In this document: positions 40,834 through 53,491 of the stretch, in pieces
Position numbering within the stretch: the stretch's first letter is position 1
Layout of the letters: every line of letters starts with the position of its first letter
From: Trichomonas vaginalis G3
Taxonomy: Eukaryota > Parabasalia > Trichomonadida > Trichomonadidae
Assembly (NCBI RefSeq): GCF_026262505.1
Contig: NC_067207.1
Location: 26,566,082-26,630,081, forward strand
Direction: 5' to 3'
Length of the DNA: 64,000 nucleotides
Notes under the pieces: model-generated
Seen by the model: only the letters and a program-made list of their open reading frames with translations
What the model was told of the DNA's origin: nothing
The model's database searches: none
Program-made: the position numbers and the translations under genes

Positions 40834-41035
40834 ACTAAAATTGTCATGTTCTTGATTTAATTATTCCTTTTTTAAATTTTAATATTTTCTAAATTCTGTA
40901 TTGAAATTATTAAAAATTTGAGGGCTCTTTATGAGATAATATAGGTAATTGGGATCCAATTCATTCAAATTAACAAAAATATCATATGTTTATTGTTATT
41001 TGAAAGCTGAATATCATATAACATGATGCTTAAAA

Positions 41036-42034
41036 TTAATGTTTATGTTTAGAAGGATGTAAAGAAGGTTGACCAGAAAATAAATTAGAAATAGAAATAT
41101 TTGGAATGTGAGTATTCAAGATTAATTTAATTTTTATATATTCTCGGTTTTCACATAAAAATGAAGAATATAAATTAGGGAGAAAGATTTCTGTCATTGA
41201 CTTTGAACTGTGAATATAATTTTTATTTGTTTCGAATGTATTATCTTCAAAATGGCATTCATTTACAGTAGGTGATGCTGAATCAATATAAAATAAATTA
41301 GAAGCTTTGTTTCCTTTGAAGAAACTTTTATTTACTGAAAGTGTAACAGAATTGAGATAGAAAATTGCGTGGTTATCTGAAACTTTGTTATCAATAACGT
41401 TACAAAAATCGTAAATTTGTGTTTTAGATTGATGATAAAAACAACATTGTTGATTTGATGAAATATTATCGAAATTACTAAAATTTGTTGTTGAAATAGA
41501 AAATGGATCAGAGCTAGAAAATGCTGCATTTGCATCTATATTTGAATCAGAGATATTTATTGAAAGAAATAGAATAGATCCAGAAGAATGATATAAAACT
41601 GACATACGTCCTGTATTTTGAGTGAATGATGATTCGATAACAAAATTCTTATGGTTATCGTCATTAGTCACCCAAATATATGAATGAGATCCTAAATTAT
41701 CTGATTTAGATTCATAACTACAGACTTTGTATTGAACAAATGATCCTTCTCCTGATAATGATGATGACATATATATAGATCCTCCATCACTTTCATTAGA
41801 GGAACAGTTAATAAAAGAAGAAGTTGAAACAAGTACTTTTGTACTATCATCTGGATAAGTGATTCGAATGACACCTTGTGGACTAAAATTTTCGAAAAGA
41901 ACGTAACCAACAAAGACGTGGCTGTTTTCTGTGACTGTTCGACTTGTATTAACAAATTTAGCATAAGTTGCAGGGTAATAGAACCTATGCCAGATATCAT
42001 ATGAAGGTCCTGAGGAATGAAAGCATACATCCAT
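41036..42034 (-). pseudogene. Beta-helix-like trichomonad family protein, 5'-truncated (copy 1)
   Basis: The first ATG is at 42034 (MDVCFHSSGPSYDIW). The frame upstream closes within about 50 bases and lacks the hydrophobic leader that the two other copies have, so the 5' end has been lost or changed. The 332-residue remainder is a ladder of short beta strands with Asn/Ser/Phe turns (FSNFDNISSNQQCCFYH, SFFKGNKASNLFYID, ECHFEDNTFETN), like right-handed beta-helix (Pmp-like) surface proteins. It ends PSKHKH. Paralogues: 59705-60909 and 62247-63281. Localisation at the surface is an inference. Confidence 0.6.
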
Positions 42035-42073
42035 TCTTCTATTCCCGAGATTTTCTTTTTCTTCTTCAAACAA

Positions 42074-42317
42074 ATATGATTTTCAATGGTTTACACTCAA
42101 TCAGACTGAAATTTCTAATTTTGATACATAATGACATGTGTTGGATGGGGGAGAAAGCAACTTTTCCTCAGAAAATCATTCGGATCATGACAATGGACCC
42201 TTAGAAAATAATTATCCAAACAAATTTGAAGTGGTTGATATTCCAAATACATATATTTTTAATACGACAGTTCCTGTCGGTGGAAAAAAACAAAAATAAA
42301 CATAGAATCATATATAT
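42074..42317. other. Spacer, nothing seen
   Basis: Short AT-rich interval; a small inverted stretch ATTCGGATCATGACA is not part of a visible feature. Confidence 0.4.
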
Positions 42318-45206
42318 CTAATTACTTCCTTTTCTCTGAAGGATTCGTGCAAGTTTTCCATGGTGATATGAAACAATTCTTGCAATTTCTTCATCATCAG
42401 GAAGGTTTGATCTAAATGTATTGACATTTTCTGAAATATAATTTCTAAAATAAACTTCATCCAACAGGAAAGCGTGAACGGCAGCGTTGCTACTGACATT
42501 TCCTGTTTGTGCAATCAATCCCAGTATTCTGGCTGACATTTCGTCATTTTCGAATTGAAATTCGTTGACGATTTGCAAAATTTGGTCAAAATTAACATTT
42601 GTAGCACCTTTCAAGAAAGCGTGAAGCAACACACAACTTGCATTCATGAAATACGGCATCTTCTTCTCCAAAACATCATAAGCAACAATCAAACAATCGT
42701 CAAAATCTTCAGAATATCCAAGTTTTTGAATAATTTTGGACAAACTGTCAAAAGATGAACGTTTAAGTTCTGGATTTTCCTCAAAACAGTTCTGTGCAAT
42801 CAAATAAATGAAGTCATCGAACTGTTCTTGGGTATAAAAACCAACATTCATCATAAAATAACTTAAACTGACAGCTGAGCAGCTTTTAACGATTGTTTCT
42901 TCGCGAGTAATGAAATTCATTAATAGTTCAATGACATTTGGCCCAAAACTCTCTAAGTTTTGTCCCATAACATCTGATATAGTGTTGAAACATTCGAATA
43001 ATCGCTGTAGGAGGTTCTGCCTTTGCTCAATGATCGATGATTGATCGTTTGGAGAGCTTTGGTCTATCTCTGTCGATTCAATCGCGTTTGAAATCAAATA
43101 ATTCATCAAAGGATTCAAAATATTAAGAATCTTCTCTTTCGGATTTGATAAAAGACCAAGTTTGATGGCTTGCAAGCATAATGGTGTCAAAATAGGGTTG
43201 AAATCTAATTCAATCATTTGACTAACGAATTTTTCGAAATCAAATGCGTATGTATTCTCGATATAGCTTCTAACACTTCCAATTGCTATGTTTACCTCAT
43301 GATTTGATATCTGTTCAACTAAATTTTGTTCCAAATTTTGATAAATTTCTGAATTTGGATTATTTGTGTAATGATATAAAACACCAAGAGCAAATAATGC
43401 ATTGCCTTTCGATTTCGAGACAAATGGTGAAGAATCATCTTTGTTTTCTTGAGCAAATATTTCATTTAATAATTTTGCAAGAATTTCTTCATAATTTGCA
43501 GCAAATATATCTGGAAATAGCCATATAAGTCTAATCATATACTGTATAACTTCATTGTTCAACTCACTTTCGTTATAATTTTCAATTAATGCTTTAAGCT
43601 GTTCAAAAACGTAATTCAATAAACTTGGAACATGCTTAGCTATTGCACATAACAATCTAGGCAAGTAAGTCAGTAAATCTTGATTGGCCAATAAAATATC
43701 AAAATCAATCTGCAAATCATTCTCTTCTACAGGCGGCAATGTCATTATTGTGGTCGATAGAAGGGATATCAAGTCACCACAGATGTTACTTGACTGGTCT
43801 TGCTGACATAAAAACTCCAAAATCAGTTTAATTACATCTCCGGCATCATTTATAGGCGTATTCTCTTTCATTATCAATATATCTAACACATTTATCACGA
43901 ATTTGAGGCCTAAGTTGTCGAGATTATTCTGAATTGAAGTTACTAAGATTTCAACCAATTGTTCGTAGTAAGTCATAACAGTTGGGAAGCAATATGATAT
44001 AAGATCATCCAAAAACAATGATGCAGACTCGAGTTCCCTTGAATTTTCAATACAAAAACCGTTTTGTAAAATTTCCAATGGGAAATTCGCCGAAAAATAG
44101 TCCTTGCAAGCGGGGAAACATGCACCAATGACTCTGATAATGTTCGCATAGCCTTTCTCAATGTAATCATTAATGACATACAGTATAGATTCAGGTTCAA
44201 TGTAAACAGATAAAATTGAAATAATTTTTTCGCAGCTTCCGAAGTCATAAATGTCATCTTCGACCTGCGAAGCAGTCATAGCCAATGAAACTATTACATT
44301 AAACATGCTTAGTATGTCGTAACCCTCTCCTCCGGTCATATCCAAAGAATATGAGAGAGCTTTCTTCGCCAACTTGCAAACCGATAAGCGAATTGGTAAT
44401 TTGATATTATCGGACACAAGAACCTCCATTGAATAGTTCAAAAATTCGGGAGCAAGTAGAGATAAATACGAATAATGCAAATTGAGAACAGCTCCCATTG
44501 CTTTGAATACGACATTACATTCCTTTATCGATCTGTTCTGTTCAATACAGCTTGTGACAAGTGTTTTGAGTATTTGATCGAATCCATCGATGTTTTGCCA
44601 GTCATCTGGGTTATCTAGTGAGCGGGCTACCTCGGAGAATAGATGTACTGCAGCAATTCTGTTTAATTCTGTGTTTGCGAACATGTATTGCTTGATAATT
44701 TCTGAAATATGAGGAAATAGTTCGATTTGAGAATCCACTGATAGATTTCCGAATATAGATGCGACAAATGATAAAGCAAATCGTGTTTTGTTTGATTCTT
44801 TTTGTAATAAATTGAAACATAATTCTAAAATTTCTGGCCATTGAACGTGCGTCAATAATTCTGCTACAATTCGTTCGAATAAGTTACATAAGTAGTTTAA
44901 AATATCGTTATCTGTTTCGTTTTCGAGGATATTAAAAATAATTTCTTTTAATTTTGGAATAAATTCATCATTTTTACAACATTCTACCCAAGTATGCCTT
45001 TTTAGAGCTATACACATATAGTTAAGGCAATACATTTTGTAATATGACTCAGATTGATTTGATATAACGTTCATTAGAGCGAAAATTGAGTTTTCATTGT
45101 TTAAAAATTGATCTACTTGGGAAGATGCTTCCATTTGCTGTTCTGGATTTTGCTGATCTCTGATAAGATTGATACTTTGCAGTATAAATTCATCAAAATC
45201 AGTCAT
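42318..45206 (-). CDS. Importin-beta family karyopherin
   Basis: Start at the ATG at 45206 (MTDFDEFILQSINLIRDQQN); 962 residues of HEAT-type helical pairs. The N-terminal 100 residues have the Ran-binding importin-beta N-terminal pattern (NPEQQMEASSQVDQFL, SYYKMYCLNYMCIALKRHTW). Later repeats such as KSKGNALFALGVLYHYT and ESFGPNVIELLMNFI fit Kap123/importin-4 or importin-5. These carry ribosomal proteins and histones into the nucleus in a Ran-dependent way. The particular cargo cannot be told from sequence. Confidence 0.78.
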   Translation of the reverse strand: MTDFDEFILQSINLIRDQQNPEQQMEASSQVDQFLNNENSIFALMNVISNQSESYYKMYCLNYMCIALKRHTWVECCKNDEFIPKLKEIIFNILENETDNDILNYLCNLFERIVAELLTHVQWPEILELCFNLLQKESNKTRFALSFVASIFGNLSVDSQIELFPHISEIIKQYMFANTELNRIAAVHLFSEVARSLDNPDDWQNIDGFDQILKTLVTSCIEQNRSIKECNVVFKAMGAVLNLHYSYLSLLAPEFLNYSMEVLVSDNIKLPIRLSVCKLAKKALSYSLDMTGGEGYDILSMFNVIVSLAMTASQVEDDIYDFGSCEKIISILSVYIEPESILYVINDYIEKGYANIIRVIGACFPACKDYFSANFPLEILQNGFCIENSRELESASLFLDDLISYCFPTVMTYYEQLVEILVTSIQNNLDNLGLKFVINVLDILIMKENTPINDAGDVIKLILEFLCQQDQSSNICGDLISLLSTTIMTLPPVEENDLQIDFDILLANQDLLTYLPRLLCAIAKHVPSLLNYVFEQLKALIENYNESELNNEVIQYMIRLIWLFPDIFAANYEEILAKLLNEIFAQENKDDSSPFVSKSKGNALFALGVLYHYTNNPNSEIYQNLEQNLVEQISNHEVNIAIGSVRSYIENTYAFDFEKFVSQMIELDFNPILTPLCLQAIKLGLLSNPKEKILNILNPLMNYLISNAIESTEIDQSSPNDQSSIIEQRQNLLQRLFECFNTISDVMGQNLESFGPNVIELLMNFITREETIVKSCSAVSLSYFMMNVGFYTQEQFDDFIYLIAQNCFEENPELKRSSFDSLSKIIQKLGYSEDFDDCLIVAYDVLEKKMPYFMNASCVLLHAFLKGATNVNFDQILQIVNEFQFENDEMSARILGLIAQTGNVSSNAAVHAFLLDEVYFRNYISENVNTFRSNLPDDEEIARIVSYHHGKLARILQRKGSN

Positions 45207-45594
45207 TCCAAAAATACAAAAATTCAAAAAATTGAGTCTTCTTGTTCTTTATTCATAAATATATTTACGTGTTTATGTAGCTTAATTTTCACTAATATAT
45301 GATTGGCAAAATTTCATTATTTGAGATAAATCTTCATTTGATTCACCCAGAATACATTTTCTTTCTTGTAAAACTCTTATATTCCTAGTACACTATTAAT
45401 CGGAACTATTATCATCAATTCAAACTCAAATTTTTTCAATGAACATTTTCCAAATGCATGCGAATGCGATATTGTTCAACAACTCAAGATATGCTAAGTA
45501 TAAATATTTTATTTTCATTGTTAGTTTAGCAATTTAATTTGTCCATTGATCAATTATAACAAGAAAAGTGACAAAATTCAATAGTAATTTTTTT
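45207..45594. other. Divergent promoter region
   Basis: Separates the karyopherin and H-protein genes. AT-rich, no gene. Confidence 0.4.
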
Positions 45595-45978
45595 ATGATA
45601 ACATCTTGCTTCACACGCGCTGCTAAACAGTATTCAAAGGATCATTTATGGTTCGATTTAGCAAATAAAGTTGGAAAATTCGGTGTAACAAGCTATAAAG
45701 GCTACCATCTTGGAAATATCAAATTCTTAGCTCTTGCTCCAGAAGGCACATACAAGAAAGGTGAAGAGCTTGCTACAATTGAGTCAGATAAGACTATTGA
45801 ATCAATTGCTGCACCAGTTGATCTCAAAATCACACAAACAAATACAAAACTCGAAGATAATCCAAAATTATTAAAGACTTCTGCAGAGAAGAATGCTTGG
45901 ATTGCCCAAATAGAGATTTTGTCCGATTTTTCGGAGCCTTTAGTTGATCGTAAGGCATACTTAAAGAGCCTTGAATAA
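45595..45978 (+). CDS. gcvH: Glycine cleavage system H-like protein (hydrogenosomal)
   Basis: Start at the ATG at 45595, which gives MITSCFTRAAKQYSKDHLWF: a short Arg-containing presequence like that of hydrogenosomal proteins, then the mature H-protein start (KDHLWFDL). 127 residues. The lipoyl-lysine lies in ATIESDKTIESIAAPVD, at about residue 74. H-protein carries the aminomethyl group between the P, T and L proteins; trichomonads are known to have only H and L proteins in hydrogenosomes, where it may serve redox or peroxide defence. The stop reads TAAA. Confidence 0.88.
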   Translation: MITSCFTRAAKQYSKDHLWFDLANKVGKFGVTSYKGYHLGNIKFLALAPEGTYKKGEELATIESDKTIESIAAPVDLKITQTNTKLEDNPKLLKTSAEKNAWIAQIEILSDFSEPLVDRKAYLKSLE

Positions 45979-46429
45979 AAATTTTTGACATGTAAAATCG
46001 ATCAAAATTCAAAGTTTTTTTTTATTTCTACAGGTGTTCTCACTTTATATTTTTAGTTAAACTAAGATCTGAATGAGTGCATTGGCCGTTTCTGGTTGAT
46101 AAATCCAAAATCTGGGAAAAACCCGTTACGGAAAAAATAATCTTGTACAAAAAAATTGGGTTTCCAACCATGAACATCACAATGTTAAAGTCATCCAATA
46201 TTGGATATACTATACATTAATTTTCCAGTAACCAAATTCTATCCACTAGCTTTGTTTACAAAAATGTACGTTATTATTCTTCCTGAGTTCTTTTTTTAGA
46301 TTTTGAAACAATAAAGAGATAGAGTATGATGAATATATAATATATTTACGTTTATTCATAAAAATACCAATTCCATCATAGGGAAAAAGTATTTTCAGGT
46401 TTAAGAAATTGAATAGTTTACAAATCTTA
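45979..46429. other. Spacer before the ankyrin gene
   Basis: AT-rich sequence. No gene seen. Confidence 0.4.
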
Positions 46430-49400
46430 ATGAGTCAAGGGATTGTTCTGAACTTCGAATATATTGGTTCACATATCAAAGATTACATTAAAGAGAATAA
46501 TCTCTTTAATATATTCCAAGTAGAAGATATCAGAACTATCATGAAATTCGCGAATTTTACTCCAGATGACTTCAATTCTCTTCTTGAGCAATCAAATTCC
46601 GATATTTCAGCGAATAAATTGTATGCCTGCACCCGAAATGCAAATGTTTCAATAAACAACTTACAAGATGCCATTTCAACGCTGAAATCAGTTCAAAAAT
46701 ACATGAAGATGGGAATATTAGGTGGCATTATTGGCATTTTAGATCAAGTACAAAAGGATATATCCAGGTCAACAAATAAAATCGAAGAACTTCAAGCAAA
46801 TTTAAATCAAGTTCAAAAAGAAAAAGAAAATATTACAAAAGAAGTGCAGAATCTTAAGTCTCAGCTCAAAGAAAAAGAAGGAGATGGTTTATCAAATGAG
46901 TTTCTTTCTAAAATTTCTGAACTTCAAAATTCTGAAGATTTCGATCAAATCTACAAATTCTTTGATGAGATTTCAGGAAAAATGAATCAAAAAGAGATGT
47001 TTAAAGCATGCAAAGAAGGACTTTGGAAAAAACAAAACAAGAACCATCATGATAAAAATGTTCTTCACGCAGCTTCTTCAAAAGGAAATCTTATACTTGT
47101 TAAATCTCTCATTGAATGTGGCTGTGACAAAGAATCGCAGGATGATAGATGTAGAACAGCTCTATTTTTGGCATCTAAAAAGGTCATCTTGAAGTTGTTA
47201 AATATCTTATCTCAGTTGGAGCTAATAAAGAAGCAAAGGATAAAAATGGATATACTCCACTATATTTTGCATCTTTTAATGGTCATCTTGAAGTTGTTAA
47301 ATATCTTATCTCAGTTGGAGCTAATAAAGAAGCAAAGGATAAAAATGGATATACTCCACTATATTTTGCATCTTTTAATGGTCATCTTGAAGTTGTTAAA
47401 TATCTTATCTCAGTTGGAGCTAATAAAGAAGCAAAGGATAAAAATGGATATACTCCACTATATTTTGCATCTTTTAATGGTCATCTTGAAGTTGTTAAAT
47501 ATCTTATCTCAGTTGGAGCTAATAAAGAAGTAAAGGATAAAAATGGATATACTCCACTATATTTTGCATCTTTTAATGGTCATCTTGAAGTTGTTAAATA
47601 TCTTATCTCAGTTGGAGCTAATAAAGAAGTAAAGGATAAAAATGGATATACTCCACTATATTTTGCATCTTTTAATGGTCATCTTGAAGTTGTTAAATAT
47701 CTTATCTCAGTTGGAGCTAATAAAGAAGCAAAGGATAAAAATGGATATACTCCACTATATTTTGCATCTTTTAATGGTCATCTTGAAGTTGTTAAATATC
47801 TTATCTCAGTTGGAGCTAATAAAGAAGCAAAGGATAAAAATGGATATACTCCACTATATTTTGCATCTTTTAATGGTCATCTTGAAGTTGTTAAATATCT
47901 TATCTCAGTTGGAGCTAATAAAGAAGCAAAGGATAAAAATGGATATACTCCACTATATTTTGCATCTTTTAATGGTCATCTTGAAGTTGTTAAATATCTT
48001 ATCTCAGTTGGAGCTAATAAAGAAGCAAAGGATAAAAATGGATATACTCCACTATATTTTGCATCTTTTAATGGTCATCTTGAAGTTGTTAAATATCTTA
48101 TCTCAGTTGGAGCTAATAAAGAAGCAAAGGATAAAAATGGATATACTCCACTATATTTTGCATCTTTTAATGGTCATCTTGAAGTTGTTAAATATCTTAT
48201 CTCAGTTGGAGCTAATAAAGAAGCAAAGGATAAAAATGGATATACTCCACTATATTTTGCATCTTTTAATGGTCATCTTGAAGTTGTTAAATATCTTATC
48301 TCAGTTGGAGCTAATAAAGAAGCAAAGGATAAAAATGGATATACTCCACTATATTTTGCATCTTTTAATGGTCATCTTGAAGTTGTTAAATATCTTATCT
48401 CAGTTGGAGCTAATAAAGAAGTAAAGGATAAAAATGGATATACTCCACTATATTTTGCATCTTTTAATGGTCATCTTGAAGTTGTTAAATATCTTATCTC
48501 AGTTGGAGCTAATAAAGAAGCAAAGGATAAAAATGGATATACTCCACTATATTTTGCATCTTTTAATGGTCATCTTGAAGTTGTTAAATATCTTATCTCA
48601 GTTGGAGCTAATAAAGAAGCAAAGGATAAAAATGGATATACTCCACTATATTTTGCATCTTTTAATGGTCATCTTGAAGTTGTTAAATATCTTATCTCAG
48701 TTGGAGCTAATAAAGAAGCAAAGGATAAAAATGGATATACTCCACTATATTTTGCATCTTTTAATGGTCATCTTGAAGTTGTTAAATATCTTATCTCAGT
48801 TGGAGCTAATAAAGAAGCAAAGGATAAAAATGGATATACTCCACTATATTTTGCATCTTTTAATGGTCATCTTGAAGTTGTTAAATATCTTATCTCAGTT
48901 GGAGCTAATAAAGAAGCAAAGGATAAAAATGGATATACTCCACTATATTTTGCATCTTTTAATGGTCATCTTGAAGTTGTTAAATATCTTATCTCAGTTG
49001 GAGCTAATAAAGAAGCAAAGGATAAAAATGGATATACTCCACTATATTTTGCATCTTTTAATGGTCATCTTGAAGTTGTTAAATATCTTATCTCAGTTGG
49101 AGCTAATAAAGAAGCAAAGGATAAAAATGGATATACTCCACTATATTTTGCATCTTTTAATGGTCATCTTGAAGTTGTTAAATATCTTATCTCAGTTGGA
49201 GCTAATAAAGAAGCAAAGGATAAAAATGGATATACTCCACTATATTTTGCATCTTTTAATGGTCATCTTGAAGTTGTTAAATATCTTATCTCAGTTGGAG
49301 CTAATAAAGAAGCAAAGGATAAAAATGGATATACTCCACTATATTTTGCATCTTTTAATGGTCATCTTGAAGTTGTTAAATATCTTATCTCAGTTGGAGC

Positions 49401-52237
49401 TAATAAAGAAGTAAAGGATAAAAATGGATATACTCCACTATATTTTGCATCTTTTAATGGTCATCTTGAAGTTGTTAAATATCTTATCTCAGTTGGAGCT
49501 AATAAAGAAGTAAAGGATAAAAATGGATATACTCCACTATATTTTGCATCTTTTAATGGTCATCTTGAAGTTGTTAAATATCTTATCTCAGTTGGAGCTA
49601 ATAAAGAAGCAAAGGATAAAAATGGATATACTCCACTATATTTTGCATCTTTTAATGGTCATCTTGAAGTTGTTAAATATCTTATCTCAGTTGGAGCTAA
49701 TAAAGAAGCAAAGGATAAAAATGGATATACTCCACTATATTTTGCATCTTTTAATGGTCATCTTGAAGTTGTTAAATATCTTATCTCAGTTGGAGCTAAT
49801 AAAGAAGTAAAGGATAAAAATGGATATACTCCACTATATTTTGCATCTTTTAATGGTCATCTTGAAGTTGTTAAATATCTTATCTCAGTTGGAGCTAATA
49901 AAGAAGTAAAGGATAAAAATGGATATACTCACTATATTTTGCATCTTTTAATGGTCATCTTGAAGTTGTTAAATATCTTATCTCAGTTGGAGCTAATAAA
50001 GAAGCAAAGGATAAAAATGGATATACTCCACTATATTTTGCATCTTTTAATGGTCATCTTGAAGTTGTTAAATATCTTATCTCAGTTGGAGCTAATAAAG
50101 AAGTAAAGGATAAAAATGGATATACTCCACTATATTTTGCATCTTTTAATGGTCATCTTGAAGTTGTTAAATATCTTATCTCAGTTGGAGCTAATAAAGA
50201 AGTAAAGGATAAAAATGGATATACTCCACTATATTTTGCATCTTTTAATGGTCATCTTGAAGTTGTTAAATATCTTATCTCAGTTGGAGCTAATAAAGAA
50301 GTAAAGGATAAAAATGGATATACTCCACTATATTTTGCATCTTTTAATGGTCATCTTGAAGTTGTTAAATATCTTATCTCAGTTGGAGCTAATAAAGAAG
50401 TAAAGGATAAAAATGGATATACTCCACTATATTTTGCATCTTTTAATGGTCATCTTGAAGTTGTTAAATATCTTATCTCAGTTGGAGCTAATAAAGAAGT
50501 AAAGGATAAAAATGGATATACTCCTCTATTTTTGGCATCTAAAAAGGTCATCTTGAAGTTGTTAAATATCTTATCTCAGTTGGAGCTAATAAAGAAGCAA
50601 AGGATAAAAATGGATATACTCCTCTATTTTTGCATCTTTTAAAAAGGTCATCTTGAAGTTGTTAAATATCTTATCTCAGTTGGAGCTAATAAAGAAGCAA
50701 AGGATAAAAATGGATATACTCCACTATATTTTGCATCTTTAATGGTCATCTTGAAGTTGTTAAATATCTTATCTCAGTTGGAGCTAATAAAGAAGCAAAG
50801 GATAAAAATGGATATACTCCACTATATTTTGCATCTTTTAATGGTCATCTTGAAGTTGTTAAATATCTTATCTCAGTTGGAGCTAATAAAGAAGCAAAGG
50901 ATAAAAATGGATATACTCCACTATATTTTGCATCTTTTAATGGTCATCTTGAAGTTGTTAAATATCTTATCTCAGTTGGAGCTAATAAAGAAGCAAAGGA
51001 TAAAAATGGATATACTCCACTATATTTTGCATCTTTTAATGGTCATCTTGAAGTTGTTAAATATCTTATCTCAGTTGGAGCTAATAAAGAAGTAAAGGAT
51101 AAAAATGGATATACTCCACTATATTTTGCATCTTTTAATGGTCATCTTGAAGTTGTTAAATATCTTATCTCAGTTGGAGCTAATAAAGAAGTAAAGGATA
51201 AAAATGGATATACTCCACTATATTTTGCATCTTTTAATGGTCATCTTGAAGTTGTTAAATATCTTATCTCAGCTGGAGCTAATAAAGAAGTAAAGGATAA
51301 AAATGGATATACTCCACTATATTTTGCATCTTTTAATGGTCATCTTGAAGTTGTTAAATATCTTATCTCAGTTGGAGCTAATAAAGAAGTAAAGGATAAA
51401 AATGGATATACTCCACTATATTTTGCATCTTTTAATGGTCATCTTGAAGTTGTTAAATATCTTATCTCAGTTGGAGCTAATAAAGAAGTAAAGGATAAAA
51501 ATGGATATACTCCACTATATTTTGCATCTTTTAATGGTCATCTTGAAGTTGTTAAATATCTTATCTCTACTGGAATTGAAGATAGTGATATATGTTACGC
51601 ACTCAGCACTGCATCATGGAAAGGCCAACTTGAAATTGTTAAATATCTTCTCTCAATTAAATTTAATAGAGAAGCAAATAAAAATGCTTTTTCTCCAGTA
51701 CGTGAAGCAACAATATGGGGTCATCTTGAAATTGTTAAATGTCTCATCTCAGCTGGATATGATAAAGAAGGAAATAAGGATGATGATCATGGAGAAACTC
51801 CACTCTATCACGCATTATCTCAAGGACATCATGAAATTGCTAAATATCTTATCTCAATTGGAGCAAATACAGAAGTAAAGAATAAATATGGATGGACTCC
51901 GCTCATTTATGCATCATATGAAGGTCATCTTGAAATTGCCAAATGCCTTATCTCAGCTGGAGCTAATAAAGAAGCAAAGGATAATGATGGATGGACTCCA
52001 CTCATTTGGGCATCATCAAAAGGTCATCTTGAAGTTGTTCAATATCTTATCTCTATTGGTGCTAATAAAGAAGCAAAGACTAATGATGGAAAAACTCCAC
52101 TCATTATTGCATCTGAGAGAGATAAACCTGAAGTTGTTGAATATCTAGTTTCAGTTGGAGCTAATCGAAATGCAAAGGATAATGAGGGAAATACAGCGTA
52201 TTCACTCGGTTCAAAACGCACAATAAGATATTTATAG
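46430..52237 (+). pseudogene. Giant ankyrin-repeat protein gene with internal indels
   Basis: Start at the ATG at 46430 (MSQGIVLNFEYIG). Residues 1-110 are a family-type helical leader; about 105-160 form a coiled coil (IEELQANLNQVQKEKENI); ankyrin repeats begin near residue 200 (VLHAASSKGN). From 47185 come 44 nearly identical repeats of 33 residues (HLEVVKYLISVGANKEAKDK), then about seven diverged ones to the stop. Five one-base indels break the frame, near 47176-47181, 49930, 50541-50545, 50631-50645 and 50738; start and end are nevertheless in the same frame. Either a true pseudogene or assembly errors in the repeats. Ankyrin proteins bind partners; its role is unknown. Open frames rich in ILKLLNILSQLELIKK are the wrong frame. 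Confidence 0.8.
47185..51559 (+). repeat. 44 near-identical 99-bp coding repeats (ankyrin)
   Basis: Period 99 bp from HLE at 47185 to 51539. Almost the only difference is GCA or GTA (KEAKDK or KEVKDK), which occurs in runs: mostly GCA to 49300, mixed to 49900, GTA at 50100-50500, GCA at 50590-50990, GTA to the end. Confidence 0.95.
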
Positions 52238-53158
52238 GATACCCCAGGACCTGTGAGAATCTCAGTATTAACATGAGATATAGAAAAACTATTTATATCT
52301 GAATCTTGGATATGACAAACAATATTTTTATGCAATTGTTATATTAAAATACTTAGATATATTGAGTTAATTTGATTTTTTTATATCTAACATTAAAAGA
52401 TAAAAAATTGTGATTTTCAAAATTCATTTGATATGATATTTCTATTTATAATGAATTAAGTTAGATTCATTGTGAGTTATTTGTTTGAATGTTTCCATTC
52501 CAACCACAGGATGCTGAATCTGATGGAAAATCATTATTCCTTTAAAATTCGCATTGACAACATGTATCCCAAGTCTATGAGGAACACGAACGTTTTCTCC
52601 AGATTTTGGATAAGATATAGTGAAATTTGAGAATTTTTGTCAAAAAATTGAGAGATTTTGGAAACTTGTGACAAAAGGAATAAGTACAATGAGATATGAT
52701 ATTGTGAAAATCTCTTAGAATATTATGTATACTTCCCCTCAATTTAAAAGCGAACTTACTCATTTTGTCTCGCAGTTAAAAAAAATTGAGAGAAATCAAA
52801 GTCTATTCTAAAGTCCTTTCAAGGACCCGATAGTAGAAGTTTGACCTTGTAGTAAAAAAAAATGACTTAATACAAATTAAAAATAAAATATATATATAAT
52901 TATACAAATTTAGCGTATTAAGATGTTTACTGGACATTTACAGAGTATATATACAATGAAAGGATTTATAAGTAATATTCATAACTGTTTTTAACATGTT
53001 TCAATAGATGTCTAAGATTTTTTGTATAATTGAATGAAAAAGAATATAAGTATTGAGTTTCTTCAACAAAAATTATAAGATAGAAATGTTGAATGGATTT
53101 TCATAGATTCAAATGAAATTTGTACATGAAAATCTGTAATTAAGGAAAATTCTTTGAT
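52238..53158. other. Spacer, nothing clear
   Basis: AT-rich; no gene, no repeat that I can name. Confidence 0.45.
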
Positions 53159-53491
53159 TCATATCGCTGACTTGCGTTTTGTTGGCTTTGTGTCTACATT
53201 TTGGTCTCTCATTTGCTGGGCAACCGCTGTTCTCTCATGCAAATCTTCAAGATCTACATATTTAGGAGGGAGATGAATATATCTAACTGCCGATCCTCGA
53301 ATTAATAACTTCGGGAATTTTGATCCTCCAAGTTGAGGAAAATCTGATGGATTTAATATTTCTACGTTTCTGAGTTCTATATTGAAGTTTTGGGCACAAA
53401 ACTGCAATGTCCCTTTCATAACAACATCGTTTTTCGTCTCTACAATTATTTGATAGCCTTGCAGTTTCTTTTGAAAAAACTCACAAAACAT
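53159..53491 (-). CDS. LSM2: LSm2 (U6 snRNP/decay Sm-like protein)
   Basis: Start at the ATG at 53491 (MFCEFFQKKLQGYQIIVETK), which matches the start of LSm2 proteins. 110 residues against about 95 in animals; the difference is a Lys-rich tail. Sm1 motif: VVMKGTLQFCAQNFNIEL. The Sm2 motif LLIRGSAVRYIHLPPKYVD is the LSm2 form (IRGSVVRYVQLP in animals). LSm2 is part of the LSm2-8 ring on U6 RNA and of the LSm1-7 ring in mRNA decay. Trichomonads have few introns but keep the spliceosome. Confidence 0.88.
   Translation of the reverse strand: MFCEFFQKKLQGYQIIVETKNDVVMKGTLQFCAQNFNIELRNVEILNPSDFPQLGGSKFPKLLIRGSAVRYIHLPPKYVDLEDLHERTAVAQQMRDQNVDTKPTKRKSAI

Noticed and set aside
41692-42069. Minus-strand frame overlapping copy 1 of the beta-helix-like family
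   Set aside because: Shadow frame; it shows only out-of-frame echoes of the family.
46409-51878. Several open frames full of ILKLLNILSQLELIKKQRIKMDILHY
   Set aside because: They are the +1 frame of the 99-bp ankyrin repeat; the frame with HLEVVKYLISVGAN gives real ankyrin repeats.
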